Origin: Artemia franciscana
Lineage: Eukaryota > Arthropoda > Branchiopoda > Anostraca > Artemiidae
Assembly (NCBI RefSeq): GCF_032884065.1
Contig: NW_027062879.1
Coordinates: 1 to 64,000, forward strand
DNA length: 64,000 nt
Direction: 5' to 3'
Shown here in pieces: positions 12,538 to 24,469 of the stretch. The first letter of the stretch is position 1. Each line of letters begins with the position of its first letter. A program made the position numbers and the translations under genes. Under the pieces are notes generated by a model, which searched no databases, was not told the origin of the DNA, and saw only the letters and a program-made list of their open reading frames with translations.

Positions 12538-13290
12538 TAACCTTATAAAATTGGGTAAAACTAGAGCAAACAGTATTACTGGCTTTTGTATAGGCTAAAG
12601 TGAATATACCACTCAATGCCTTTTTTAATGCTCTTTATAAATATAATAATTTTTTCTACCGGAAATTTAGATTTAAGCACTTTTGACCTCTTAAAAATGA
12701 CCTAAATATGGGGTATAAAAAAGGCTAAGAAAGTTGGTCTCAAACCTTAAATACCTTTTAACATTGATCTCAAACTTACTGTTTCATTAGAAATCTATTT
12801 TTTTTTTAATGTGAATTAATACACAAGTACTGATTATCCAATATTAATTTGGATAAATTAATTTTTCCAATGTTATGATGTTTTCTTCTTCCTTGACATT
12901 GAATTTTAAATAAAAGCATGCGTTTTTGGTCAATAATATTATTGCTGGCTATTATGAATGCCAGTTATACTGTTTGCTATAAATTTAACTATATTAAATA
13001 CAGCAATGGTCAGTTCACATATTTAATATATGTTATGCTTTACCCCCACCCCCTCTGATATGCAAATATATAGCCCAAATTTGTTTTCAAACTATCACAG
13101 ATTTGTAATGACCCCATATTTAGGTCATTTTTAAGAGGTCAAAAAGTGCTTAAATATGACTTTCCGGTAGAAGCGATTATTATATTTGTAAAGAGCATTA
13201 AAAAAGGCATCAAGTGGTATACTAACTTTATACAAAAGCCAGTAATATTGTTTGCTCTAGTTTTACCAATTGGGTAAAATTGTTTTCAGC
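12538..13290. repeat. Fold-back element FB2, copy 1
   Basis: The arm 12540-12728 ('gggtaaaactagagcaaac' to 'aaaaatgacctaaatatggg') is the inverse of 13112-13285 ('ccatatttaggtcattttta' to 'gttttaccaattgggtaaa'). The spacer is about 380 bp and resembles the spacer at 61070-61300 in direct orientation. Related fold-backs lie at 60970-61430 and 61897-62527. There is no coding capacity. Confidence 0.75.
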
Positions 13291-13309
13291 TTCATAACTT
13301 TGCTCAGTT

Positions 13310-13490
13310 GAATTTTATAAGGTTTTAAGTATATGCAAATAGATTTCCTAAATTTTGAAAAAAAAATGTTGATATGGCTCAAAATTCTACTCAAATAACA
13401 GGAATTGCATTTTCAGAACTAAAGGCAGAGAAAAAGCAACTAGTAACTAAAATTAAGGTAAAATGTTGTTTTGTCAAAATTTCAATAGGT
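13310..13490 (+). repeat. Direct repeat partner of 14205-14400
   Basis: Shares 'aaattctactcaaata', 'caggaattgcattttcaga' and 'ttgttttgtcaaaatttcaa' with 14205-14400 in the same order. The short ORF at 13374-13583 covers this repeat and runs into an R2 copy, so I do not regard it as a gene. Confidence 0.65.
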
Positions 13491-13844
13491 ATAGACCTGT
13501 CCTGTAGGCAAATTTCAGGGCCCTCTAGAGGGAGAAGGAGTAGAGGTGGGTACTTTAAAATACCTTCCCGGGACATACTTTAGCCTGTAGATTCATCCCT
13601 GAAAGTTTCATTTTCCTAACCTAAATTTTTCTACATTTTTAACCTAACCTACATTTTTCACTAGCCTTTATTATAAGCCAGTTTGGCCATCTTTTTTTTC
13701 AACTGGCACTTTTTTGTCATTAAGAAATGTCTTGTTGAAATAAAAATTAGAAAATACTAAGTCAATATGCTACACAAGACATATTTCAACAAAGGCTCTC
13801 TCACACATAACAATGTTCAATAATAATGAAATATATCATCAGGG

Positions 13845-13845
<1 letters not shown>

Positions 13846-13936
<91 letters not shown>
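13846..13936. repeat. (TA)n microsatellite, about 90 bp
   Basis: Uninterrupted alternating TA. It sits between FB2/R2 repeats. Open frames of alternating Tyr-Ile codons across it are artefacts. Confidence 0.97.
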
Positions 13937-13937
<1 letters not shown>

Positions 13938-14204
13938 CATTGGGGAGATTGCTATAGGGTACAATGGTTGTCTAGCTAATTTTTGCTGTCTTGAAAAGGG
14001 GTTGTTGAGAAAATAAAACTTTTAGAGATGGGTCTACTGACTAAAGTATGTTTAGGGAAGGTAGTTTGAAGTAAATATCTCCTTTCTTTCTCCCTGTAGA
14101 TGGCCTTGACCTTTATCACCTTCATAAATCTTTCTGTTGTAGAAATGAAACCTTGCTAAATAGATATACTGCTTAAATGAAGTACAAAAAGTTCTTTTCA
14201 GCTT

Positions 14205-15283
14205 CAGAACTTTATTCAATCTCAATTTATGATGGTTTCAAAAATCCACTAATAAATTTCCTAAACTTTGTAAAAAACATTTATAAGGATTGAAATTCTA
14301 CTCAAATAGCAGGAATTGCATTTTTCAGAACTAAAACCAGAGAAACAGAAACTAATAGGTTAAATTAGGTTAAAATATTGTTTTGTCAAAATTTCAATAG
14401 ATCATTGTCATTATGTAATTGTTGTGGAGCTGATGGGGGTCATGTAAATATTGTCATTGGGGCTCTCAGGTATGTATCTGTTCTTTAATCATTGCAACCA
14501 GTAATGCCTTCTCTCAGGCTGGGTTGTTCCCTCATCCCTTGCAAATAAAGGCATTGATTAAGTTGAAGTTTTTTTTTTAATTTCAGTTATTTAATCCCCA
14601 CCCCCTAAAAAGTCCAATTTAAGGCTATTTTAATTTTCAAAGTCCAAAGTAGCCTAAGGCAAAATGCAGTATATTTTATTTTTCCTATTCAGTGTCCTTC
14701 TGTCTGTAGGTGCGGGAGAAAATAACACAACCAAGGCTGTATCCAGGAGCAGGGGGTTCATGGGGTTTGACTATCAAGGTCATGGGTTTCACCTCTCAAG
14801 TAGGCAAATGTCCTAGACTTGTTAATCAGAAGAGGTTTACCATGGGAGCTAAGCAATATCTTTCCAGAGTATGTTTTTGGCACTAGATTCATTATTGAAA
14901 ATTTCATTTTCTTAACTTACCTTTTTCCAAGATAGCAAAAAGCAGCTAAACTAGAACTTTACCAGTCATAGTATGGAAACACTTAGTGCTCTTTTCTGAT
15001 TTGAAAAGGTTTCCTTAAGAACAGTAACAAATATTGAAAATACTTACCCTACCTATTATTGATCAAGGTTCCTTTGCTCCAGTTCCCCTCCCCCTTACTA
15101 TGTGTTAGATCTAAGATATAAATCTGCCATGTTATTCAGAATCCAATGCTAAGTTGATGTACCACAGTCACTAAATGTATCTGCATGGATTTACTATGAT
15201 AATATTTTGTAAATATGCCAGAAACTAAATATAGTAGTTTCTTCATTTTAAAAATGAGACAAAATGCTTATTAAATTATTTCA
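14205..15283. repeat. Repeat copies and non-coding DNA before the left inverted arm
   Basis: 14205-14400 is the direct copy of 13310-13490, and 14860-14965 is an inverted R2 copy. The rest shows no gene. Recognisable homology with the right arm starts at about 15283. Confidence 0.5.
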
Positions 15284-15689
15284 ATTTGCAAAAGTTTTTT
15301 TTCATAAAGGGTTTGCTTTTGAAAGTATAATGCAAAGGTAGTATTTCATAGAAAGTACCATAAGATACATTCCCAAAATACAGGGGGGAGGCAATAACCC
15401 TGTATCCTCCTCCCATCAATGTGCTCATATGTAATCTTTATTTCTGGTGAGGTATGTTTCACGTTGATATTACTTTTTACTCAGTTATATTTGTTTGATA
15501 AAACCACATACAATTGGATTGAGTGATAATTTTTGTTTTATGATTAGGTCATCATATTTTAGCCTCTCTATAAATCATCCCTTCTATGAATTGGTAATAT
15601 TTGTGTAACACATAAATAATACTAGACCAGCATAAAAAGACTTGCATCTTGCAAGATTGGTTCCAATTTGTATGGTTATGACCCATTTT

Positions 15690-16955
15690 TATGGCACTTG
15701 GTATTTACCAAGTGACATATAGCAATTACAATTTTTTTCCATCAGTCTATCTGTCTGTTGGTCATGGCTCTCCTAGTTTTGGTACTTTCAGATAAGCTAG
15801 GACAATGAAAATTGGCAGGCATATCAGGAACCAGACCAGATTAAATTAGAAATAGTCACTTCCCCAATTTGACCATCTGGGTGGGAGTGAACGAACGAGA
15901 TAGTTGAGAAGAGTTTTTATTTGCAATAAGCCAAACGATTGGGTTCTTATGTGTGTCTCGTTGGTCTTGTGGTATGATTTATGCTTTGAGTGAGTGAGGT
16001 CCTAGATTTTAATCCTGGATGACTTAAATTTTCACATGAAGAATGATCTAAAACTAGATGTATGATCAATACAGGGATTGCTGAAAGTGTTCGGGTGTAT
16101 CTGGGACCAGACCAGATTAAATAAAAAATAGTTGCTTCCCCAATCCAACCATATCGGGAGGAGTGGATGTATGGTTAATTTGGAAAAATTAGAAAAAATG
16201 AGGTATTAACTTACAAACTCGTTATTGGATCTTAATTATATTTGTCATTTAGAAGGACCTTGTGTCTCATAGCTCTTTTTTTAGATCCTGATTGGTTCTG
16301 GTGACATTGGGGGGGATGGAAGGGGTAAATTGGAAATCATGGAAGATGCTTAGAGTGGAGAGATTGGGATTGAACCTGGTGGGAAGAATAATCATGAGTC
16401 CTAGATACATGATTGAAATAACCAGCCTGTATCCACTCTCTTTGGGGGGGGGGGGGATTCCAGTGCTTTGACAAGTTTGGTGCTTTTTAACATGCTAGGA
16501 TGATGAAAATTGGTATGCATGTCTGGGACCTGCACAAATTGACTTGATGTAAGGGAAGGGAAATTGTGAAAATTGATGTATATTTATCTCACAAATGTGT
16601 GATCAGATCTTAATGAAACTTGATATATAGAAAGATCTCATGTCTCAGATGCTCCATTGTCAATTCAGATTGGATCTGGGAGTGAGGGGAGAGTCGAAAT
16701 CTTGGAAAGTGCTTAGAGTTGGGAGATCCAGATTAACCTTGATTGGAAGAATAAGCACAAGTTCTAGATACATGATTGACACAACCAGACCAGATCTGAT
16801 CTCTTTGGGGGAGTTGGGGGAGGATTTCCAGTGCTTTGGAAAGTTCAGTGTTTCTGGGCAAACAGCAAAGTCAATAACTCTAGTACCAAGTCTAATTTTA
16901 GGCGCCAACTTTGCCACAAGTGCCATATGAGGTCTTGGCTCTTGTTCTCTTATAG
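15690..16955 (+). repeat. Repeat family P, copy 2, with tRNA-Pro-like core
   Basis: Opens with the hairpin 'cttggtatttaccaag' and has the tRNA-like part at about 15950-16025 ('ctcgttggtcttgtggtat', decayed B box 'gattttaatcc'). A G-run lies near 16445, and two 'gatcttaat' modules lie near 16226 and 16606, one more than in copy 1. It ends at 'agtgccatatgaggtcttgg'. The ORF pair around 16640-16930 belongs to the repeat, not to a gene. Confidence 0.75.
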
Positions 16956-17648
16956 TTATTTGCTACAATTGGAGTAATAGTGTTTCTTGATATTAGTAAA
17001 TAAATTGATAACAAATTTGCCATAAGTATAACTAAATTTTCTACACCCAGGGACATGCATATGCTACATCTTTAGATCATCTGTAGAATATAAAGTTTTA
17101 CTATCTTAATTCTTTGTTTTGAAGTAAGCAATAGATTGTATCTTTAGATCTTCTGTAGAATGATCATTTCATCTTGGTTCTATGATTTGAATTGAAACAA
17201 GCAATGAATTATTTTTAAGCTTTTTTAATTTTTTTAGTTTTCTAAAACCATCAGTAAACCTTTCACCAAAGTAATTTTGATTGAATTTGACTCAAGACTA
17301 GGTTTGCAGCTAAACTGTCATGCATCTTTCCGGGTCCTAGTTTGGGCTTTAAATATGATTGTGAAAGAGCTGCTTTCAAGGTAACAAAAGCCTGTATTCT
17401 ACAATTTTACCATATTTGCATTACTATAACAAAATTCTAGGTGCTTAAAAAAAAGTCAATAAAAAATAAAATAAAAAAATATTTTTAGAAAGTTGTGAAA
17501 AATGGGGAAAAAATACTAGTTTGAAAATCTATAACAGTGAATACATAACAATCTGCCTATTCTGTGGAAAGAATTTAAAACTGGAGTGCCATTTCCAAGT
17601 GTTGTTGATAGTATTATATGTTTTATAGCTGATATTAACATATTTCAG

Positions 17649-17728
17649 AGATAATATTATGGATGTGCCTCATATTCCAAACATGACTGAGCATGTCACC
17701 ATTCCTGAGACTACTGATGTTAAAAATG
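17649..17728 (+). CDS. Candidate first coding exon, left zinc-finger gene copy
   Basis: A polypyrimidine-poor acceptor ('acatatttcag') precedes the exon and a strong donor ('aaatg|gtaagtt') follows it. The ATG at 17659 opens a frame encoding MDVPHIPNMTEHVTIPETTD, then VKN, ending in phase 1. The frame also stays open back to the acceptor, so translation could begin upstream. The same exon, with splice sites, ATG and phase kept, occurs in inverted orientation at 55744-55823 with about six amino-acid changes. It joins in frame to the exon at 20685 or directly to the zinc-finger exon at 31284. No named domain is recognised. The call rests on splice signals and on preservation in the duplicate. 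Confidence 0.5.
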
Positions 17729-18054
17729 GTAAGTTATCTAATAAATATTTGGTAACAAACTAAAAAGAAAGCTGTTTTTCTTTAGCAAATCATTTTCTCG
17801 TTTTCTTCTTGCTTCTAAAGTTCTCCACAGTAAAAATAACAAAAAAGATACAATATTCAATTGCATAAAAGCTAGGTAATGAAAGTGCTATTTTGCTACT
17901 CAAGAGTAAATTATTAGCTATATTTTTCCTTTGAAGAGACAAGTCTTCAATTTGAAAGTTTTTCTCTTTCTATTTCCTGTTTGCAGACATTAACAATAAG
18001 AAAAATTAGAAAGCAATAAGAAAAAGTATTCCTACTGTAGAGTCCATTTCTTGC

Positions 18055-20684
18055 TGCAGCCACAAAAATTATCTATTAATAATAAGGACTAGTTTCATTG
18101 TAATTATCTATAATAATACAATTATAAATTAGTTATAAGGTTTAGTTTTTTTTGTCTCTTGTAATAAGGATTAAAAAAAAACCCATAGCCTACAATCTTT
18201 TTCAAAACATTACTTTATGTTCGTTTGTTTCCTGTGATTATCTTTTTGTGATTTGTAAATAAACCAAGAAAGAGAAAAGGAGTTTATGATAAGGTAAATG
18301 TTGTTTATTAAAGAGGAAACACCAACAAATCTTCTTTTTTCAGTTACCTCAAAGCACCCTTCTTGGTAGCTAACCTACAATCTGTTTGTTTTTATCTTGA
18401 ATTATTTATTATTGTTTCCTTGTCCTTGCCCTGCCAATTTTTGTTTATTATTTCCTTGGCAGAAACTACATAATTCCAACAGTCTTTTCAGATTGTCCAA
18501 ATTCTGTCAAGTTTTTCAGTTTTTCTAAACTTATTATCAAGAGCTGTAGTATATTTCAAGTAGGAGTGAAAAAAATTAATTTTTCTAGGGTTTTTTTAAG
18601 TAGATTTTAGACAACTTCTCCCACCCTGCACATATTCACTTGTGTACCAAACAATGCTTGCTTTTTTCATAAATATGTGGTATTTGTTCAGTATAGCTAA
18701 GTAATTATCCAATAGATAGCCTGCCAAAGATTTTCCATGTCTTATTTTCCAGGAAACATTGTCTTTATGTTTATTGTAATTAATGTTTTTCATCACAGGG
18801 ATGAAAAATCATAGGTTGACCTCTAGTAGTCTGATTTGTATGTTTGTTGTGTCTTAAAATTGCAAGCTTGCCTCTAGGCCATATTTGCAGTCAATTGAGA
18901 CCCTTGTGTAGGAATTTCCAATGTTTATTATAGATAAGTAGAAACCCAGGTCACCTAGAATATAAAGAGATCAGAATATTACACCCTTTCTTGTCCGAAA
19001 CAGTGACCTGGTACACAATAGTAAACCTTATCTCATTTTAATGCAACATAATTTACAATGATGCTTTCCAAAGAAAGCATTATGCTTGCTCTTCTGGCTG
19101 AACTATTATTTATAGAAACCATTCTACTTTTACTTCACTCTTTTCTTTTGGAGGGGGGGGGGAACAACTCCTCTTGCTCCTTCAATTCACTTGGAGATTG
19201 ATTTACTATATAGGTTGAGCCTTTGGATTGACTTCACTGAGCAACCGGTACAGGTCATGTAGGGAGCAATTTGGTGTTCTGTTGGGATCAAGCGACTGGT
19301 GCTTGAAATAGGTACCGGTGTGTGAAATACTGGGCTGTGATTGCGACTTACTGGCTGTGGATGGTTTTGATTTGGTGGTTATTTCGTTAGAGTTGGAAAG
19401 GGAATATTTCAAATACCAGCTATACCTGTTCTGTTAAAAACAGGAAGTGGGCTAACCACTTTCTCTCATGTGTATGTATACGTTTTTCAAAATCATTTTA
19501 CTAGTATTGATACTGAGACAAAATGAATGAAAGATACAAAAATAGAATCAATTGAACAATTTTGTTGTTTGATTCTAAAGGAAACTGGGACTAGAATTCA
19601 AAGGAAAAGGCAGCATTGCCACCAATTGTAATCGATGCAATCGATAGATTTAGATTAGGAGGGGTGCAAAACAAAATGATTTTTTAGGTGTTTTTTTTTA
19701 GTAGATTTTAGACAACTTCCCCTTTCTCACGCTGCACATATTCACTTATGTTCCAAGTACCGTTTTTGTTTTGTTTCATAAATATGTGGTATTTGTTCAG
19801 TATAGCTAAGTGTGATCATTTAATAGATAGCCTACCAAAAATATTCCATATTTTATTTTCCAGGTAACATTGTCTTTATGTGTATTGTAAATAATATTTT
19901 CATCACATCGATTTGTGTTGTTGATTTTAATCATTATTTGTTCTTAGATTTAAACTTAAGCCCTGCCGAATCTAAATATAGTTTGACCTCTAGTAGTTAG
20001 ATTTGTATGTTTGTTGTGTCCTAAAATTATAAGCTTGCCTCTGGGCTATATTTGCTGTCAATTGAGAACCTTGTGAAAAGATACTTTTTGGGGGGGGGGG
20101 TTAGAAAAATGATGCATATAATTGGTGATACTATTGTTTATTTTGGTGATAATCTGTTATTTTGTAAGTATTCAAAGGGAAAGTATTTCAATTATTAGCT
20201 TTAGTATTTCAATGTTTCTGTCAAACAGGAAGTGGGGTATCTATTTTTTTTTCGTGTATATGCATATGTTTTCCAAAATTGTTTCACCTATATGGAATCT
20301 GAAACAAAATGAATAAAAGATGTAAAAATAGATTTGATTGAACAATTTTGTTGTTTGACGCTAAAGGAAACTGGAATTAGCATTCAAAGGAAAAATCAAC
20401 ATTACCAACAACCATTTGGTGGCTTTTTTTATACTAGATGATTAGCCAACTCATTAGCATATAAACTGCATAACCTGTGGAAGAATTTTCAGGACTCTTT
20501 TTCAACTCGAAATCTAGACATTTTGTGTTGGCTATTTGTCAGAGATAGTTTGATTTCTGCCCTTTTAAGGGTAATTATTTATTCTTGTGGACATAGTGTT
20601 GAAAAGGGGGAAGCAGCTGGACTTGTTTTGTAAGCTTTTCTGTTGAATGTGTTTGATGTCCCTGTTATTTATACTTTCTTTCAG
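18055..20684 (+). repeat. Intronic DNA with a local tandem duplication
   Basis: 18590-19650 and 19680-20430 are direct copies: 'catattcacttRtgt' then 'aaatatgtggtatttgttca' (near 18673 and 19780), 'gacctctagtagt' (18820, 19984), 'aacaattttgttgtttga' (19554, 20340). Unit 1 carries an extra block at about 19040-19400. No exon is evident, and the minus-strand ORF at 19206-19412 falls in that extra block. Confidence 0.7.
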
Positions 20685-20855
20685 AAGTTGAAGAGGCTTT
20701 TCCAAGTGACCATGAGGAGCTTTTTTACTTTCCAGACCACCTTTGGTCTCCTAAAAAGGAAGATGTTCCTGTGGATACTTTTTGCTGTTTTTCAGGACCA
20801 TGTAAACTTGAACCTGACACCCAGGAATTAAGCTCCACATGTTTTGACAGTGAAG
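20685..20855 (+). CDS. Candidate internal coding exon, left gene copy
   Basis: An acceptor with a good pyrimidine tract ('atactttctttcag') precedes 171 bp of open frame and a donor 'gaag|gtacat' follows. Joined to the phase-1 exon at 17728 it reads EVEEAFPSDHEELFYFPDHL, then WSPKKEDVPVDTFCCF and ends CFDSE plus one base, i.e. phase 1 again. The peptide is acidic with two short Cys/Pro-rich spots and no domain I recognise. Its length is a multiple of three, so skipping keeps the frame. No matching exon was found in the right arm. The 62-residue methionine-started frame here is the wrong reading frame. Confidence 0.55.
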
Positions 20856-23800
20856 GTACATCTCAAGCTTTTGGTTTTTATATAATCAAATAAAATAAAT
20901 TAGACTTTGTTAGGTCTTCTTCATCTTAAGATTTGAAACTGCTGAAGCCAAATCGAGACGAAATAAAAAAACAAAAAAAAAAAACTTGAAACTATGCAAT
21001 GGACTATGGACAACAATTCCTGCAAATTCTAAAATTTTTAACTTTCTGTATAAAAATTGTTAATTTTGTTGAACGAACTTGTTTCATTTCTAAAAAAAAC
21101 ATTGAACATTAATGTCGTCTTGTACTGTAGTATTAAGTATTGTAGTGTAAATGTTTTGTACTTGTAGATGATTATGTTTCTTTTGTACTCCGCTTGTTTT
21201 ATTTCTATTGTCTTAAATCCAGCAGATAATATATTAAAATTATATAAAGCTTTTGAATAGTATTAATAAAGGTTTATAGTAAGACTCAGTTTGGATTCTG
21301 AATTTTTGGAAAACATATCAAAGCAAAACAAGAGTTAAACACAAAACAACTCACTCAGTATCAAATATTACCCTAAAATAGACCTCTGTTTCAAAAGGAA
21401 ACACAAAATTTGTTTTAAAAAGGAAATCTGTTTTAAAAGGAAAGGCATAATTTTTATGCAAATCAACGCTGTATTTATGGTGTTTGAAATCTTTAAAGGG
21501 ATTATGCTACCATATTTAGAAATTTCCATAGATAACTCTAGAAAAACCTAGTTTAAACAAAAGCCAAATAAACAAAAGTTTACTTTGCTAAGTAAAGTTA
21601 TGAATGAAATTGTGATTATAAAAGTTCAGTCACAAAAGAATGTCCAGCATTTATAGGAGTAAGTCAGAGAGGAAGAGAGTTTTTGTGTGGAAGAAGAGGA
21701 CAATATTTTTCCGGTATGTCCAAAATTGTAATATCAGTAAAAAAAATGGCGCAAAAAATAAAACCACTGAAAATAATGACATGCACATGAGCTTGAGATT
21801 TTTCTTATCATAGTGTTTTCAGTAGAAAAAAAAAGATTTCGAAGATGCTTTATAATTAAAATAGCAGAACATAAACTTTTTCTACAGACTTCTAAGCCAT
21901 TCTTATTCAACGTAGTAATGGCAGTGGCATGGCCAGGTGGCTTAGACCACATAGGGTGGTACTATCCAGGTGTTGGCACCAAGAGAAAAAAGTGGAAGCT
22001 CATTTTTCAAGTATAGTAAGACTACGAAAGATCTAAGGGTATTTTCCATCGTTAGCCCTAGCTACTAAAGCTTATGGCTTTTGTGTTAGTTAGCTAAATA
22101 CACTGGGTGGATTTTATACTTAGAAACACATACTCAAAGCTTTACACCGTATGCTTAACCACTTCCCGCACTTCAAATCCCGCACTCCCGTCAAGGCCAC
22201 TGATAGAGAATACACCTCCAAAACTGCGATCCCACCTGGTGTGAGTCACAAACCTGGAGCTCACACCATCGATTTACTTTCATCCCAGTGCATCATGGAG
22301 GCTATATAATCATTTATCAGGCTTTATTATTTGTTCAACTCTGTTGTAAGTTCCATGTTCACAAAAAATTAAACAGTGTAATTCCCATCATTTTTTAAAA
22401 TAGTCAGGTATAAGGCATGGAAAGGTGGTCTTGTTAAACTAAGAAAGGAGTCCGCTTATGACGGCAACCTTGCTTTTAACACCAATGAGTAGCGGGTGCT
22501 GTTGGGACTTGGAAGGGCAATCAAAGAAAGGGGGGTAGTTTGAATTTTATGTTTATTTGTAATGAGCTAACATAAAACTTAAAAATTAAATGTTGGCAGA
22601 TATATTTCCCCAAAGAAACTAAAAGTAATTTTCTAAAATAAAAAAAAACTAAGAATACTTGAGTATATTTTTAGTATAATATTTGTTAAACATGAAAAGG
22701 CTTGGTAAATTATTTTTATTGTTATGTCTTAGTTGTTCTAATGAAAAATAATAACACATCACACACAAAAAGAAACGCTGCCACTTAAGCACAAATGATA
22801 GTCTGGCCTTTTGATGGCTTTTGAGATGTATGTATTTCCTATTTGTTTCGGGTCTCCTCTTTACTTGTTTCGTTGATTGTAATTTCAGTTTGTTTTAAGT
22901 TTGAAATATTTTGTGACTTTAATTGTGCTAGTCATTGGCTTATTACGGTTCTTTAGCTTCAAGAAAGTTGCACCTACTCGGTTTTGTATTCTTATTATTA
23001 TTTTCAAAATGAAATTACTGTACTTCTTTATAAGGTACAGCACAGCTAATCAAGTAACAGTTGAGCTTGGTCAAGCCAATAATGAAGAGTTAAACCATCC
23101 ATAACTTAATGACATTGTAAATTTTAGATAAAATTGTAAATTATAACCAACTATTTTCTGCTGACAAACCTCTTTAGGGACAAATATCGATTTTTCACAC
23201 CTTTTTCATTAATCATATATCTACTTTCATCCCAGTCTGATGTTCTTTAACTTTCTTTGAAAACTTACCTTTGAAAAGAAATTAATAGGGAAATTGCAAT
23301 ATTTGATGAATTACATGGAAAAGAGAAGATTGTGAAGTTTAAGTCCCTAGAATAGAAAACAACACATTAGCAAAAACAGACCAGATTCAAAACTATCCTT
23401 TACCGGGAAAAATACAAAGAGATCACTTGGGAAAATATGTTAACACAGTACAGTTTAAATAGTCTAATTGAAAGCCAATTCTACTTTTGTTTCGATTATA
23501 AAATATCAAATAAGTGTCGAAAAACAAGAATTATGACTAAATAAGCGAAACAAACTTTTTTTAAGTATGCAAATTCGCACACACAGCCAATACATACAAA
23601 CAGTGTATTTTATTCCAGTTTGAAACTTAGTGCCTCCCTTTAAAGTTCTTTCTAAGCAGTATAACAAGAAGAATAGAATCATTGCTGAACCTTAGTAAAG
23701 AGCAAATCAGGGCCAACCATGGTGCATAGTAGCCTAAAGCATGAAAACGCTCTTTGAAAAATAACCGTCAAGGGATAAGGATTTTGTGTGAATCTCAAAA

Positions 23801-24136
23801 GGGACTTTAAAAAATTTAAAACGCGCTCACCAAATCATCTACCTTCTCCCCAAAAAGTTGCAAGCTTGTGTTTTACCCCACTCTGGTATCAGAGTAGATC
23901 CATGCTATTAAAACAGAAAAAAAATCACAAAGAGACAATTGACAGAGCATCTTGTTTAAATAGAAAAAGAACTTAATAACCTGCTTTTATGATATAAATA
24001 CGTGAGATTTTAGTGCAACGGTATCTTCGCCACTGTAAATATGGGCGTTTTTATTAGTTCAAGAATACCTCAATAAAATTTTCAAGAGCACCTAAGAAAC
24101 TACAGAGTAGCATTGATGAAGTTGTAAACTCAGTTT
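20856..24136. other. Intronic or intergenic DNA, no gene recognised
   Basis: AT-rich with no protein-like frame. A slightly GC-richer patch at about 22145-22300 contains 'gagctcacaccatcgattta' and may be an old repeat. Otherwise nothing is visible. Confidence 0.4.
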
Positions 24137-24469
24137 AGTAGTAGTAGTAGTAGAACAGTTTTATTAGAAATAAACATTTCTTAATCAATAGCACAACATA
24201 AGCGAAGCTTGCGAGGCTGTGCTAAATGCAAAGAAAATAAAGAGACAATATGGAGAATAAGAAAATATGGAGAATGAGACCATATACCGAAATCAACAAA
24301 AAAAACCATAAACAATACACTACTTTGCGTGACCCCAAGACAGCAAAAAAAAATAATACATAAATATTACAAATGAATAACCTATGTAAAATTTATTTTA
24401 GTTAATCTGTTTCAAAAGTATACCTACCAAGCAACTCCACAAGTAAATCAGACTTAAACTGGCCCGAGC

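Larger units (their letters stand above)
15283..18055 (+). repeat. Left arm segment I of the large inverted duplication
   Basis: Matches 55405-58015 in inverted orientation along its length. Examples: 'ggcaataaccctgtatcctc' near 15391 versus the inverse near 57890; the exon near 17659 versus 55744-55823; 'aagaaaaagtattcctactg' near 18019 versus the inverse near 55433. It includes a copy of repeat P. By eye the arms are similar but clearly diverged, with many substitutions and small indels. Confidence 0.85.

Noticed and set aside
13813-14016. 67-codon frame with a Tyr-Ile run
   Set aside because: Artefact of the (TA)n tract at 13846-13936.
19206-19412. 68-codon minus frame rich in Ser/Thr
   Set aside because: Lies in the unduplicated block of an intronic repeat, with no splice context or domain.
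24140-24155. (TAG)n as an independent microsatellite
   Set aside because: It is the 3' tail of the minus-strand LINE.
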